From contig NW_019211454.1 of assembly GCF_002443255.2 (NCBI RefSeq), positions 35,012,061 to 35,076,060 of the forward strand: a stretch of 64,000 nucleotides of DNA, read 5' to 3'. The first letter of the stretch is position 1. Every line of letters starts with the position of its first letter. Under the pieces are notes generated by a model. That model worked only from the letters and a program-made list of their open reading frames with translations. It ran no database searches and was not told the DNA's origin. Shown here piece by piece: positions 41,801 to 54,893 of this stretch. Position numbers and translations under genes: made by a program. The DNA is from Varroa destructor (lineage: Eukaryota; Arthropoda; Arachnida; Mesostigmata; Varroidae).

Positions 41801-43421
41801 AAGCATTTTTGTGATATGTCGTCTTAAACGTTAAACATTTATGGATAGCATATTATGGAAATTTTAATGATGATTCCAAAAATAGTATGGTACTTCGGAA
41901 ATGCCGGGCTATTGCCTAGCAGCTCTGACTTGCTAAAAAAAAAAATTAAAAAGTAATTGAATGGATGTTAGCAAACATTAAAAACATAAGATCAAGATAA
42001 ATTTCATTCCCTTTTCTACTAGGGCCCCTCTCTAATGATGGCACCAACGCTGACAGATCTAAGCTGTAGCAAAAAAAATTATATAATAATAATTTTAATT
42101 CATTTTTAGAGTTAAGCGAATTAGGCGCTAAACACCGTAAAAATTTATGAGAAATTCAATAAGCATAAACTCTGACTGCAATATCGTTATCTTTAAATCT
42201 ACTCAAAAAGAGCGATTCGGGAGAGTCTTAATGAGTAGCTACTATGGCTAGTTTCGCATTGTAGGATATCTACCATGCTATGCTTTCGGTACCAAGATGA
42301 TATATTTTTGTAAGTAATAAGTTATCGATAAACTATGATTATTTTAACTTTTGCGCCGAGAAACACTTCGCGTTTTATGTGCAACAAGTCGCAAACCATC
42401 GGCGGCGTTATTTTCGATGAATTAAATAAAGAATTAAGAGAAAGATATGCTTTTACCGTATACAAATTTATTATCGCTTTTTAATAAAAAGTCCGTTTCC
42501 CTTTTGCTAAAGGATTCTGTAAGGTTTCGCTGACTTTTAGCAAGTTATCGTTTCCAACAGCATTGCATATAGATTTTATCGCAACGAAGACAACATTTTC
42601 TCTTTTCAATAGGTTGATATGAGAGATATGGCCTAGCAAATACAACTGGAGCACTCGAATCAGAGTGGCACGGAACAATAAATTAAAAGGGTGATAAGCA
42701 TGTTTTTACACGGTTTGAGACACTCATTTATTACGCGTCTTATCGCCTGTACACGATACCCTAGATAACGTATGATATTTAATCTTTTTTTATGGCAACA
42801 ACTCATAAGTATAGGTTTTCATTTAGTATTCTCATTTTAACCGTCTGCTTCTTTGGTATTACGTTGCTAATATGATTTCAAAGCTATTCAAAGCAGGATA
42901 AAAATCAAGGTTGGGCAAATCTGTGTTTTGCTGATTATTTCTATATATGAACAATGTTGTTTTTTTATCATAACCGGTTGAAAGGTAATAGATGACTTGA
43001 TGGTGTTATGTATCAGCAAATATTTATAAGATGGCGAAGACCTGCTGTTCTTAACCTGGTTAGTGCATGTGGGCAACACAATCAAGTTTCCGGGTGCTCT
43101 GCAGAACTTTCCCGCGCAGCCGCTTTTGGCGGGAACAAAGCTGCCATCGAGCAGATGATTGGCTTATCCGTCATGTAAGCGACCGAGCTCGCTTGAGACA
43201 TTGTAAAATATTTCGTTATCCAGAGTAAAGGCTTCGTGTACATATTACGCATTATTCAACGACAGCAAAAGAGGGCAGCAAATACCAGGAAAAGGTGGCT
43301 GTCATGAATTCCAACACATTAGAAATGTCAGTAATTTGTACACCTATATGGGATAAAGTAGGTAGGGAATTTCGTGCAAAGAGTTCCTACTAAGCCGTTT
43401 TGCTTTCAATAATTTAGTGGT
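38823..43421. other. Intergenic stretch between WDR47 and BRCA2
   Basis: No gene with family support. It is AT-rich with no long simple repeat. One small frame (40888-41133) is listed separately. The BRCA2 promoter and 5' untranslated region should lie just upstream of 43422; no TATA box is evident at the expected distance. Confidence 0.5.
40888..41133 (+). CDS. Small candidate ORF, 81 codons
   Basis: Not recognised. The ATG has a good context (ACAATGG). The product is polar, with an acidic N-terminal half and a very basic C-terminal helix (GSIRRKIRLLKKRILNNV). There is no signal peptide, membrane span or known motif. An overlapping frame on the other strand has a similar length. It stands alone between two real genes and may be a random frame. 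Confidence 0.2.
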   Translation: MVGYLLSIETEMNTVCDLIFAQEPHAPNNFETRAETLTTLPCGVDWHKYENLSWNECGSIRRKIRLLKKRILNNVMCSDEH

Positions 43422-46400
43422 ATGTCGGATCGGACACCTTTTCGTGTGGTGGTGCGAGAGGTTGTGAATTTGTTTGAGGACAACTCGTCAGCATCAGCGG
43501 GCGACGAGAACCATGACCATCATGGGGACACGTTTGAAATGACCGCGCGCTCCCGCGAAACGTCTCCACGGACAATTATTGGTATACTTTGTAATAAAAA
43601 AAAAGTTTCGTATATTATATATGCGCACGGGAAGGGTTCTAGACTTTGTTAATCGTTGCACTATCTTCAAGTGAAAAGTCAATATCTACGCCGATTGAAC
43701 ATGATACAAACTTGATGTGTACTGTTGCCATAATAATCTCAGTCCAACGACTACCTAATACAACTCTGTAAAAAACTATAATGTATTTTTTTCGTAATAA
43801 AGTGAAGCATAACTAACGTGTGAACGTTTAGCGGAAAATATTATCAATTACGATTTATTTCACTGAGTGACAATGAACAAATTCAACGAAGTAAGCGTCA
43901 TTGCTGACAAACTGCTCAAGCTTATAGTTTTAGTAACTTGTCCGTATCTAGTAACAGAATTCAATTAATATCGCATTATCCCAAATAAATAGCAGTCGTT
44001 TTGCGCAATCAGTATATATTGTTTACTAAAGGAGGCAGATCCAAAACGCAAAGCTCTCAACTAAAGTGTGCTCCATACTTAGTTTTTAAAAATCTTGACT
44101 TCTGCATTTTTCTTTCAGTAATAAATGCTCAAAAATTGATCGACGAAATAACACACCAATCCAATTTTACATATACCTTTAATATAAGACTCAAATGTGC
44201 TTGTTTTTCCTTATTCTCGTAAAAGGTGATCCAGATACGGAGTTTCAAGGCAAACAAGAATTACAAGATGGCGAGAGATTCTTCCAAAAGCCCCAAAATG
44301 AGGATGACCTCTTTGATGACTCCTTTCAGGCCCCTCCTACTCCATGCAGTTCTTCAACTAAAAGTGAGCTTGGAACCCAGCCATACAGGCCTTTGGATAG
44401 TGATAACCTAGAGAACGTTAGGCATGTTAGGCCCTGCTATCTTGACGTTATGCTTTGGTAACCGTTACTGTTCTGCAGTACTGACCTTCAGCGATGTCCG
44501 TTATTGTTCCAGGTAAAACATTACCCTCATTAGCGCCTGTGAAGAATACTGAGGAAGACGATGATATCTTTAATAACATTGACACCCAGGACTTTCACAT
44601 ACCATCCAAGACCGTGCATCAGGGAGAAACAACGGTTAAACAGGAGATTCGTCCAGATGGAGGTAACAAACAGGAACATTTAGTTTGTACGTCAGCAATT
44701 TCCAAGACACTTTCTAAAGAAAAGGTGGCGTCAAACGTTGAAGATCTTAGCGATTTCAAGACAGCTGGCGGTAAAGCTATGTACATATCCGCTACAACTC
44801 TTTCAGCTGTAAAGGGTATACTTAAAGATGAAACTGATGACGGTTTAAACGATAAACAAAATTCAACGGAAGCATCCAGTGGGTCCGTACCTGTAAGTCG
44901 CTCTAGGATCTCTGCCGAAACCTTGCGGGCGTCAAGCAAATATCAACTTGACGCTATCGAAAATTCAGCCGATCGACGCCATTCTTTCAAATTGCACACT
45001 AACTCAAAAATCAGTCAAGTATTTACAGAGGACCTACCACGACAAAGCCATGATGGTAAAAAAAGCGTTTTTGTAAAAAGCACTTTTGAAGGCTTTAAAA
45101 CAGCAAACGGTGAGTCGGTCCCAGTATCCGCGAAGCATTTGGAATTAGTGAGGGCGATGTTTGAAAAAGAACTTGCACAAGTTCCTGTACCTGACCACGC
45201 ATTAGAGCTGAGTGACAGAAAGGATGAAGTAACATCGCTTGCAGGGGATCAAGCGAATAAGTTGCATGAGATTCCGGCGATTCCCATTGGATTTGTGAGT
45301 GCCAAGGGTAGTGCTCTAAAGGTGTCAGCTAACGCGCTTGAAGGCGCTCGGCGCATGTTTCGAGAAGAATCGCTTGAAATTAACATTCAAAATGGTGACG
45401 TCAAGGCTAACGAAATATTCGAGCCAGCCACCTCTGGTACTCGAGACTTTTTCAGAGCTACTGGAAAAAACGTTACAGCCAGTGAGAAACATTTGAAGAC
45501 TGCGCGCAATATCTTAGAAAAAGAACCAGTTTCATCTAAACCTTCAGTCTCAGCAGCGGCTAAATCTTTGGTTCCTACAACACCGTCAGAGAAACATGTT
45601 AGTGATGCCACAGTTGAGCGTAGCATGAGATTACTTAGTGACATTGACACAAAAGAGCCAAAGTCTACGGCAGGGGTGAATAAATCAAAAACGCCAGTGA
45701 GACGTGTTTCAGGTTAGCAGTTAATTATGATTAATTCAACAAACATTATATGGTCAGTAAACTTTATATGGAATCTAAGTAAACTCGATAGTTGAACAAA
45801 AAGATTCTTACACTAAAAGTAGGTTAAAAGAAAAAACGAATCATTTTTACACATCTGAGTGATGTATCAGATATGTGATAGTCTGTGTAAGATGCTCTTG
45901 CTTTTAGAATAATACGCTCTGCACTCAAAACACTCTTTAAGTACGATATATTTGTCACCCTCACATAATTTTTATCACGGCATGACTTAACCTAACTTTA
46001 TTATGTACGCGTGATATAGGCTTAAAGCGACGGAGCGCAGCAATCTGCCCTACCGCGTCGAATGAGCCCTCTTCGTTTACTACTCCACAAATATCAACTT
46101 GGATTGGAACTTCACTTGAGAGCACGCCAGAGCCTGTAGTTCGCGGAGACGACTTCTGCCAATCTAAATCATATCAGGATTCGAAGGTCTGACATCATGT
46201 TTCCAATAAAGGCGCATATAGAGATCATATGATTCTCAACATCTACTAGGAATTAATATAATATGTTAAAACAACGGAATCGATTGCTATTTTATAGCTA
46301 GTAGCTTTCATATATTAAGCTGTCCATTGTCCAGCTTGTTTGTCATAACAATTTCTACGAACAGATTTCCGCCTATCTAGAGAATATATCTCTAAGATAG

Positions 46401-49400
46401 ACTTGTGATTTCCATTTATTTAAAGGTTCTGAATACACATAATTGAAACTGAGTCATCTTTCAAATTGTAGGGTCAAGGTTTGCCACTAATTGATTCATG
46501 TGTAACAGCAAGTACGTCAGATGGCATGTCGTCGAAGAGCTCAGTAAAAAATGCCCTCCGAGAATTGATGCTTATCGATAGAGCACCTGCGTACGCAGGA
46601 GCCGATTGGTAAGCAGTCTAATCTATTTCAATGACATTAGGTCGCTGAAGTGGACGCTAGCCAGGGCGTCACTAGAAAAGAATAGCGTGCATTGTGCAGT
46701 ATACTCCTAAATTTCTTGTCTTTTAACTCTGCCAGGGTGGTCATGTTCTGCGCTTCCTTAAAATGGACCGTTCAGTCAATATATGACAGTAGATATTGTG
46801 TTGTCAACATATGATGTTACCTTGTGCAGGTTCCAAGACGACGAGTCGGGCAAAAAGATTGACCTAAACGTATCAAAGAAGATGTTTCTACAAACACTCA
46901 ATGTGTCTTCAAAAAATGACTTTGACCTCTGGTTCGCAAATCACTTTGAACAGGTACAAGGAAAATTGTTTTAAGTCTTTTTTTTTTATATAGCAGTACA
47001 ACAAACACTTCTCACCTCAACTTTTTCAAGAAAATATCATTTCATTGTCTTAGCAACAATAGAATTTTTAGTTCTGGTAGAAGTCATATTTGCTCACATG
47101 ACTTTCTAGCGTATCTGGTACGTAAGCGTTGGTATAGTTGGTAATTTGCAGTTCGAGGGAATTTATGCGATTATGTGTATCTGGAAAATTTTTCTCATAA
47201 GCACTTTTCTACTATCAATAGACTACCGATTCTGTTTTGACATTGTATTAATCTGTCGTTATGCAGGTGGTGTGGAAGCTGTCTGCGTATAGTAGACGAA
47301 TTCGTGAGTTAACTGGTTGTTTAACTGTGCACAACGTTCTTGAGCAGTTACGAAAAAGGTGGAAACTTGAAGTGCAAGGAACCCATAGAAGCCCACTCAA
47401 AATGATAGGTAGACATATTATTCAGGTTTTAAATAGGCCCAATTTCACTTCTGATTTTATGCGGCGTTTGTGTGATGTGGGTCCTGCAAACAACTGTGCA
47501 GCATTAGCAGCCTAAACAAGCCCTTAGCTTGTCAAAATGCGGGCTCGACGAAAGAGGTGTGTTTAAAAACATCTTACTCTCTATGTATCTAAATCTTTAT
47601 TTTAATGATGAATGTGATGGCATTTCAGTCGAACGTGATGAATCTTCAGAGAGAACAATGGTCCTTTTGGTGAAGCAGATTTCTCCGGAGCTAGTCCTCT
47701 CAGATGGATGGTGGGTTGATTTTCATAGTTCCCAAAATTTACCTGTTTATTCTGGGACTCAGTAATGGCTCATGAAGAAACGTTCTTTTTTCAGCAAAAC
47801 TTTTTTGCATAACTATAAAGAAACTAAGATCACATGCCTGGTATAATTAAAGCTCATCATTAAGCAATCTTTGTTTATTTTGGGCTGTCACAGCCAAAAG
47901 GCTTCCAGGAACCTTTTGATCGCACATTTCAAGTGTTTGTTTTATTTATATGTGCTACGTGTGGGCAGGTACTCAATCCCGTGTGATATCGATCCCCCCT
48001 TAGCTACAGTGCTGTCACGTGCGGGCTCAAGATCTGGTATCGCCGTAGGACACAAACTGTGTGTTAGCGGCGCGGCCTTACGTGGTGCTCGAGACGGTGT
48101 TGATCCACTGCATCTCGAAGGAGCAAGGTATGACGTTTGATGCCAAAGGCGTAGGAACCCTGAATAAGAAGTAACACTCATATTGCTATACCATAGGCGC
48201 CATAAGTCATATTGCAAGTAGTAATACTGAATGTGACGTTCCCAGATTGGCAATCCACTATAATTCGACTCGTCGGGCTCGATGGCATGCTCGGCTCGGT
48301 TTCTGCAGGGAGACGCTTGCTGTGCCTCTATTGTCGGCACAACCTAATGGTGGATCTCTCCCCCTCATAAGAGTTCGCGTAAGTAATTATCGAACCGAAT
48401 TCATACGACGAAGATGTGGATTAAATAATCTTTTTTTTTTACTATGGAGTGCTTCATTAACTTTTTTTAATTATGTTTTTGCCAAAAAGCGTGTGTTAAC
48501 ATAACTTACATTTGAGGCCCAACAAACTGTCTTAGACATCAAACTATACCAGTTTACTTTAGAACAAGCATCCAGACGAGGGCGAACTGAATTTAAAATA
48601 CTTCTACAGGTTACGTCATGTTCAAGTCTTATGTATTTTGAGAAATTCGCTCAGGGAGGCAGCATCATACGAAAAGAATCCGACGAAGTTAAGGAGCGCC
48701 GAAAATTTGAAGGCGAAATTGCCAAGATTCAAGAAAAGGTATGTCCACGACGAGCAAACCTACCCTTTTCATAAGAGTATCTATATTTATACATATTTAA
48801 TAGCCCTCGTTTCATACAACAGTTGTTTGCTAGCCAATCGGGACTTTGCATTGATTACTAAACCGGTTTCTATTTATTATAGAAACAAGTATCTAGTACG
48901 TAAATTTAGAAAGCTATCATATCTACACGTTTCGGGAGGTCTGGTAATTCGACATTGTATAGTCTTTCATATAGGTATGTAGCGCCACTTCGCAAAGCAT
49001 TCAATCGTGAGCATCTTAGGAAATGTTTTATATATACGTAGGTCCGGGAGCAAGTTCGAAAGGAAATAGAGGCAGAGAAATGGCATTCGAAACGAGTGTT
49101 ACGTCCCCGCAACAAAGAAAACGTTTCAAAGCTAAACTCCGGTGAGATACAAAGAAAACTTTTTTTTTCGGTTTGGTGTATTAAGAGAAGTTGCGACATC
49201 CACAGCCTCAGAAAAGTTTCACTATAGCCTTACTAGTTCACGATAAAAAAAAATACAGCCTTATGCATATTCAGTACACAGCCAAAGGTCTTGCCATAGT
49301 GTTCTATTAAGGGTCTACACAAATAGACACGTTGTTTTTTTAAGGGTTAAAACGCTCGATCATATGGATGGCGCGCAACTAAGAAAGTCAATAATGGTCA

Positions 49401-51142
49401 AGCTCCTTGGGTTAAGCTAAAACTTTCTATTTTATTTTATTTTAAAATGATAATCTTTACACGGCTAAGCGAACTTTCGTTCCAGGTGAAGAGATCTATG
49501 AAGCTATAGAGGCCTCACATGATCCTTCACAAGTAATGATGGCCTTAAGCTCATCGCAAAAGCGTATGCTAGAGCGCTACCACGATTGTGTCCAGGTAGT
49601 TATTGGTTCGCGCGATCGTCTTTATTTTTCATTCGAGTACCGATATATAAAGTAAATATTTCGCAAATCTTGTTACGTTCGCAATATGGCAGTTCTTAAA
49701 TCGTTTAATATTCGGTGATTGCTTTTAACGTTTAGTTATTTACTTCAAGATCAAGAGTATCAGGGCTTACTGCAGCAAAAATTACCTAGATTTTACATTT
49801 GGGGCATCTAAGATTATGATCCGGCTTGCTAAATAGCCCCGTAGCTGGTTTGGGAATCCTTCTGCGTGTCTGTTCATATCCTTCAGCAGATGTTCTCTGA
49901 TCCAGATTCTTGTTAATAATTTTTTTACGTGTATTGTTTCTATACAACAACGTACGACTTGTAAAATTTTGCCTAATTTACGAATTTGGTCCGTTCACGG
50001 TGCTGTACTTAGGCAAATCAATGCGCTCGGATTGAAGAAGCTGTTCGTCGCAAAATGGAGGAGCTTCGCCAGCGGGAAGAATGCCCGCTTGAACGAAAAG
50101 TTGCGTCTTTATTAAAGGTATTTTTTTGTTACTTCTCGTTAAATTGAGCATATTGTAGTGAAGTGATAGACTTTCTAGTACAAATACTACGATTAAAAAA
50201 TTAAAGGTATACGTGGTACTAACCGGTTTACTGTCCTCTGTTGAAAAATGTTTATAATACTTCGATATATGTCTAGTTGGGTTAATATTTTCTAAAATAG
50301 CATGGAGAACCTACGTATCATATCCATGCTAACCAAATGAATGATGTACTTACACTACTTTCCGACAAACGTTAACTATTAGCTAGTATAGGCCGTTTAC
50401 ACTGCAGAGAAAATTCCAATATTTGCCTATGGCTTCTTGCTTCTAAAAATACTTTTTTTTCATGTCGAATGGATTAGAACGAACATCTTGTTGACGATAA
50501 CTGCAGCTGACGACTCTTTCAGCTTTTTGTGCGCTGCGTGTCCAGCGAAGTGGAGGTACCCCTAACAATATGGAGACCCTCGGAAGAACTCCGCGCTCTT
50601 TTGTCACGGCCTCATGTCATTATTGCGATCCTAAGAGCGAATGTCACCTCGTGCAGGTTTAAATTTTGCTGCTATGAGCTATGTGGATAAACCTAGCATA
50701 AAACAGATACGCATATTTAAAAAATAGTATTACTCCATATATATCTATATTTTTTTTTATCTCCTATTGCAATATGATTTTAGCTACTTACAGGCTCACA
50801 TCAAAATGTGCGGCGATTTGATTTCTATTTAGATTCAAACCAGACTATTATTTGAAAAACTCTCAAACAACTCAAAGGCATCCCTCACTTTTTTTCTTTA
50901 TCTTAGATAGTGTCTTGAGGTGCTTGATGGATCTTACACCACATATGCAATCCCCTTTCAGGAATTTTCCCTTGGGATTAACAACAACGCAATCAACAAG
51001 ATTCCACTGTCTAACTAAGGAGCCTTTACCTACCAAGAATGATTCCAATCAGAAACGAGAGAAACGAACCTCAGTTTCACTCACTCGAGATGTCTCTTCT
51101 CCCAGTAAACGCCCTCGACTTCATTTAAAAAGTCATAGTTAA
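43422..51142 (+). CDS. BRCA2: BRCA2 homologue, compact, four BRC repeats
   Basis: Fifteen exons join in phase: 43422-43581, 44226-44363, 44513-45712, 46479-46608, 46830-46953, 47267-47408, 47629-47710, 47969-48127, 48246-48378, 48610-48738, 49042-49141, 49486-49595, 50013-50117, 50523-50656, 50833-51142 (3156 nt, 1051 residues). BRCA2 loads RAD51 on single-stranded DNA in homologous recombination. Four BRC repeats start at about residues 181, 294, 360 and 412, each with the RAD51-binding F-x-x-A. A helical domain follows (about 500-640; WFANHFEQVVWKLSAYSRRI), then OB1 (LVLSDGWYSIPCDIDPPLAT, then STRRARWHARLGF). OB2 contains a charged tower helix (about 757-880) and the strand VEVPLTIWRPSEELRALL. 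The tail carries a likely nuclear localisation signal, SPSKRPRL. OB3 is not seen. Splicing 46608 to 46830 restores a Trp codon. Uncertain points are the exon 2 donor (44363) and the AAG acceptor at 46478. Far shorter than the vertebrate protein of about 3400 residues, as in other invertebrates. Confidence 0.93.
44755..44832 (+). other. BRC repeat 1
   Basis: Starts FKTAGGKAMYIS; Phe and Ala of the F-x-x-A hook are present, and the second hydrophobic patch reads GILKDE. It is separated from repeat 2 by a longer linker than the others (339 nt start to start). Confidence 0.9.
45094..45171 (+). other. BRC repeat 2
   Basis: Starts FKTANGESVPVS and ends AMFEKE. It has the F-x-x-A hook and an L/M-F-x-E type second patch closest to the family consensus. 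Confidence 0.92.
45292..45369 (+). other. BRC repeat 3
   Basis: Starts FVSAKGSALKVS and ends RMFREE. The F-x-x-A hook is kept with Val-Ser between; the rest follows the family pattern. Confidence 0.9.
45448..45525 (+). other. BRC repeat 4
   Basis: Starts FFRATGKNVTAS and ends NILEKE. The hook reads F-F-R-A and the second patch uses Ile-Leu instead of an aromatic, so RAD51 affinity may differ. Confidence 0.85.
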
Positions 51143-51320
51143 TGCTATGTATACGCGGGTTATACTTTTTCTATCACAATGTAGCAGTATTGTGTATTTA
51201 TTATATTTATTATCCGGTTTTCCTATTTCGGCAGCGTTCCTAAAGTACACGCAATGGCTGTGTTAAAAAGTGGTAATTCAATTGGCTAGTTCCCTGTACG
51301 CCGTTTTAAATATGTGTTAA

Positions 51321-51326
51321 AATAAA
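51321..51326 (+). terminator. Candidate poly(A) signal of BRCA2
   Basis: AATAAA lies about 180 nt after the stop, followed by two further overlapping AATAAA copies near 51331-51340. Confidence 0.6.
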
Positions 51327-54300
51327 AAAAAATAAATAAATGAGCATATAACCGTTCTACTGTAAATTACGTTATTTCTTTGGGTTGTTATGACTAGGTA
51401 CGCTTAGTGTGTATTATATAGAATTGATTTTGCACATTTTATTCCGCATTAACGTTCTTTATAAAGATTTGTACTTGGCAGCTAAAATACTGCTACGTAT
51501 AAACATGATATTATATAATCATCTTCTCCATATACACAGTGATACTAGTTATGTTTATACCTGGGATGTCCGAAAAAGTGAAGGCAATTCAACAGTCATG
51601 GTTCACTAAAAAATCATTCACTAAAAAACGCTGTACGCTTTAGTGGTTTGTGCAATACCTAGCTAGCATTACGTAAACAGTACCATCGGAGTATGCAGCA
51701 CGTCAGCATCTGACGAACGATTCACAAAAAATCGTCTGCTTAAATTTACACCATATAACAATTGCAGACAACATGAAATACGGTTACTAGGTGTCGCTAT
51801 GGATTGAATTTGTTTATATAAGAGTGAACGCAAAACACAACTCGTAATCGTTGTTTCTAGGTGTGAGTATTCCTTCTGTAATGTCGTGGCATCTCTCCAC
51901 TAGAACAAGTTTTTTCGGATAATAAAATCGTGTCTCTACTAATTGCCTTTATTTTACTTCTTTCGATAGATTTCGAATCTGATACTTCACAAGAAGACAT
52001 CGTTCGAGGTTGGCTATTACCTCTCACATTATGATTTCCCGGACTAACGAAATATTATTGACTAACGAAATAATTGCTTGAAATATGATTCCGACAGTGC
52101 CATAACGCAGCCTATATATTTCTCAAATCCTATACGACTCTTCCATCTTGGGTCGGCGGTAGAGAACGGCGTTCTGGCGCTATGCGTTATGATGACACTT
52201 AGCACATCGTTTTTTGCTGTTGGTTTAAGCTTTCTCCGGATACTTTTTTTAGTTAGAGTTCTGAAACTCGATACAACGTATCTAGTGAATGGACGCATTC
52301 TTTGTTGCGTCCTATGTTGTGTCCAAATTTTGGTCTGCCTATGACAGGCCTCTCGACGTGATAAATTCGTTGGGTCGATTCTAAAGTGAGCTGACCGGAG
52401 CAAAGATAACAGAGATAAAACTCGGTTTATCAAAGTGGCGAGTCGTAAGAGAAAATATTTATGGATATCATATAAAGAGTTTTTTGAAAATTATTGGGTT
52501 TTTTTTTCATAGGTGAGATTAGAGCATCGGCACATTACCTAGTACTCCAAAATCTCTCAAGTAGCTGAGGCAATCCTAACGTGAACGTAAGAAGTCTATT
52601 CGGTTTGATATCTTCTTCTATTAGCGGAATGCGTTAGCATTCACTTTTTTCCTCTTACCAAAGTAGTGACTGCGATTAAATCCACATTACATATTCAAAT
52701 GTTATAGCTGACCTAACCGTTATCGCCCATCTCACTTCACGTTATCGGAACTCCGGTCCAACCATCTTAGATCTAAGCTGCGCTCTCACCGTTTAGAAAC
52801 TCCCCCGTACGTAGCATGTTTTCGGAAAGTGTATATATCGTACACTAGCCAACGATAAATTGAACCTATAATAACGCTGTTTATTAAATCGCTTAGTACG
52901 TGAATCGAATACCCCTTGCCTTGACGACTTATTCGAAATACCACAAACGTCTACAATCACCGTAACCAACTTAGAAGACAAATACGCAAAGGTAAACATT
53001 TATGATCAAATACTATTAAAAATGTATAAACAATAAATGCTTTTATTATAAGATTGGACTCTTTTTAAACACAATGAATAGTGCTTTGCATCACATATGC
53101 GATTCACCGAAACTTGAAATTCAGCCGCAGACTCTATCGATCTACTTCAAGGCCAACAACTATAATAATACATTACGAAAGTGACATCTGTCGCGTGCCC
53201 TTCGCCTTCCTTTTGGTTTTCCTGTACTGATACAAAACAAAAGTTCCGTTACCCATAGTAGGACCAATCAAGTGATGCTGGAAAGCTGAAATTGTTAGTT
53301 GCATCCCTATACAAATATGACACTTGATCTATATTTCGTAGCAACCATTACAAATTCTACCAAAGTTCAATAGCAAACTACCCTGACGAATTGCTTTCTG
53401 TTGTTAATATTCGATGAGATATACTCACATAATCTTTGGCGGTTTAACATTCATGCTAAGAGTACACGTTAGTACTCTTTTGAGTAAAACAACCTAGCCT
53501 TTCTAAGTTTTCATTTGCTTAGAATAGAAAATGTAATTGAAGAGAATACTCTAGTTTATATATTATATTACTTGATGTATTTTTTTGTACTATAGCTACA
53601 TCACTTGATAAATATATTATCATTGTGTATATGATCAATAGATTATTCTATTGCTATATCTATTTTCTATTTTTTTTATGTAATCTACTTGGCCTTGAAG
53701 AGGTACACATGCAATATATTTGAAAAACAAATCTGTTACAGGCTAAATGATTTACACAGTGGATAGCTTATGAATCACATCGCTAAATTATCTCAACATG
53801 GATAAACATTTTGTAAAATTCCTCGACAAACACTATATGTATATAAGCTAACACAAAGCGAGCATATTGTGCGATAAACGTATCTTCTATAAACAATAGA
53901 TCTGCCAAAAAATAATTTCGTTTTTCCTCTCAATTCACATAGTATTAACTTCTGGAAGAAGCTAATCTTGTTTCTTAAAATAACTTGTTTGAATTTCCGC
54001 AGCCCTTTTTAGCATTTGGACAGTAGACGGATCTCTATGATAATATAAAAAATTTAAAGAAGTGATCAGTTCATAGGCTCATTTTCGGGCTCCTGCCTCT
54101 TGTTTTGGATAGCTTGTTTTCTAGATATATAGATATATAAATAGAGCCAAATACTTGTAACCCGCTAGAAGAGTGCGAGAGCTCTAAGAACGAAAAGTAT
54201 CATTTATTTGGTTTGCCAAACTCTCTGGACCGCCGAAGCCATAAAAGCCCAGCCCTGTCCTTTGCCTTGGCTGGGCCTTTACATTATCTTTTTTTAATTC

Positions 54301-54893
54301 AATCTGATGAGCTGAATTAAAGCGGAGTTTGCATCGCTATTTCACAATATTTGGGAGGGGGGAACCTTTTTCGAGTCTTCAAGTATTATAAGTTCTCGCG
54401 AGTTGCTCAGCCTTTAAACTCTTACACAATCCTCGTTGTTGTCTTAGATGCATTTTTTTCAAGGCGCAAGGACGTATAGGATACAAACTTTTTCGGTTGT
54501 GTGATTTCATCGTATAAAAAACTACTAAAAACAAACGGATCCAAAACATAAACAATGCAACAATTGTAGAAAGCTCCGGCAAGCGTGCAGGTCGAATGTC
54601 CTGTAAACAAAGTTCCAAAATTGCCAAAATTACTTTCTGGCTAAGCTAATCAAATAAGATTAATTAAGATTAACTAACTAGCTAGTTCAAATGGTAGTAA
54701 TATTCAACGCTGGAAAGTTTTCTAATATTTTTATTCAAACTCTGTAACATTCTTGATACGACACGCAAAATATGTATAGCACTGTCAAAAAATATATTAA
54801 TGGCTAATATAATTTACATGAAGTTATCGATGGCAAATAAAAAACATAATCGGTGCGTAAACAACAGCTAAAATAACGGTCAGCCGAACTATG
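51327..54893. other. Intergenic stretch with no supportable gene
   Basis: Overlapping frames at 52062-52433 (minus) and 52078-52344 (plus) mirror each other and have no family signal. The rest is AT-rich with many stops. One GC-rich hairpin is listed separately. No OB3-like sequence belonging to BRCA2 was found here. Confidence 0.55.
54247..54276 (+). repeat. GC-rich hairpin followed by oligo-T
   Basis: GCCCAGCC (54247-54254) pairs with GGCTGGGC (54269-54276) across a 14-nt loop, and a T-run follows at about 54289-54295. It stands out against AT-rich flanks. Confidence 0.7.

Noticed and set aside
44494..44512. ATG at 44494 as the BRCA2 start
   Set aside because: The exons at 43422 and 44226 join in phase and supply an N-terminus; the bases before 44513 behave as intron ending in a good acceptor.
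46738..46800. Possible extra BRCA2 exon (VVMFCASLKWTVQSI)
   Set aside because: It has an acceptor but no donor in the needed phase, while splicing 46608 directly to 46830 restores a Trp codon and continues the helical domain.
50807..50832. Alternative last BRCA2 acceptor after TTACAG near 50811
   Set aside because: Its frame stops after nine codons, whereas the acceptor at 50832 continues the OB2-like sequence into the basic tail.
52062..52433. 123-codon minus frame opposite an 88-codon plus frame
   Set aside because: The two mirror each other and neither has domains or splice context.
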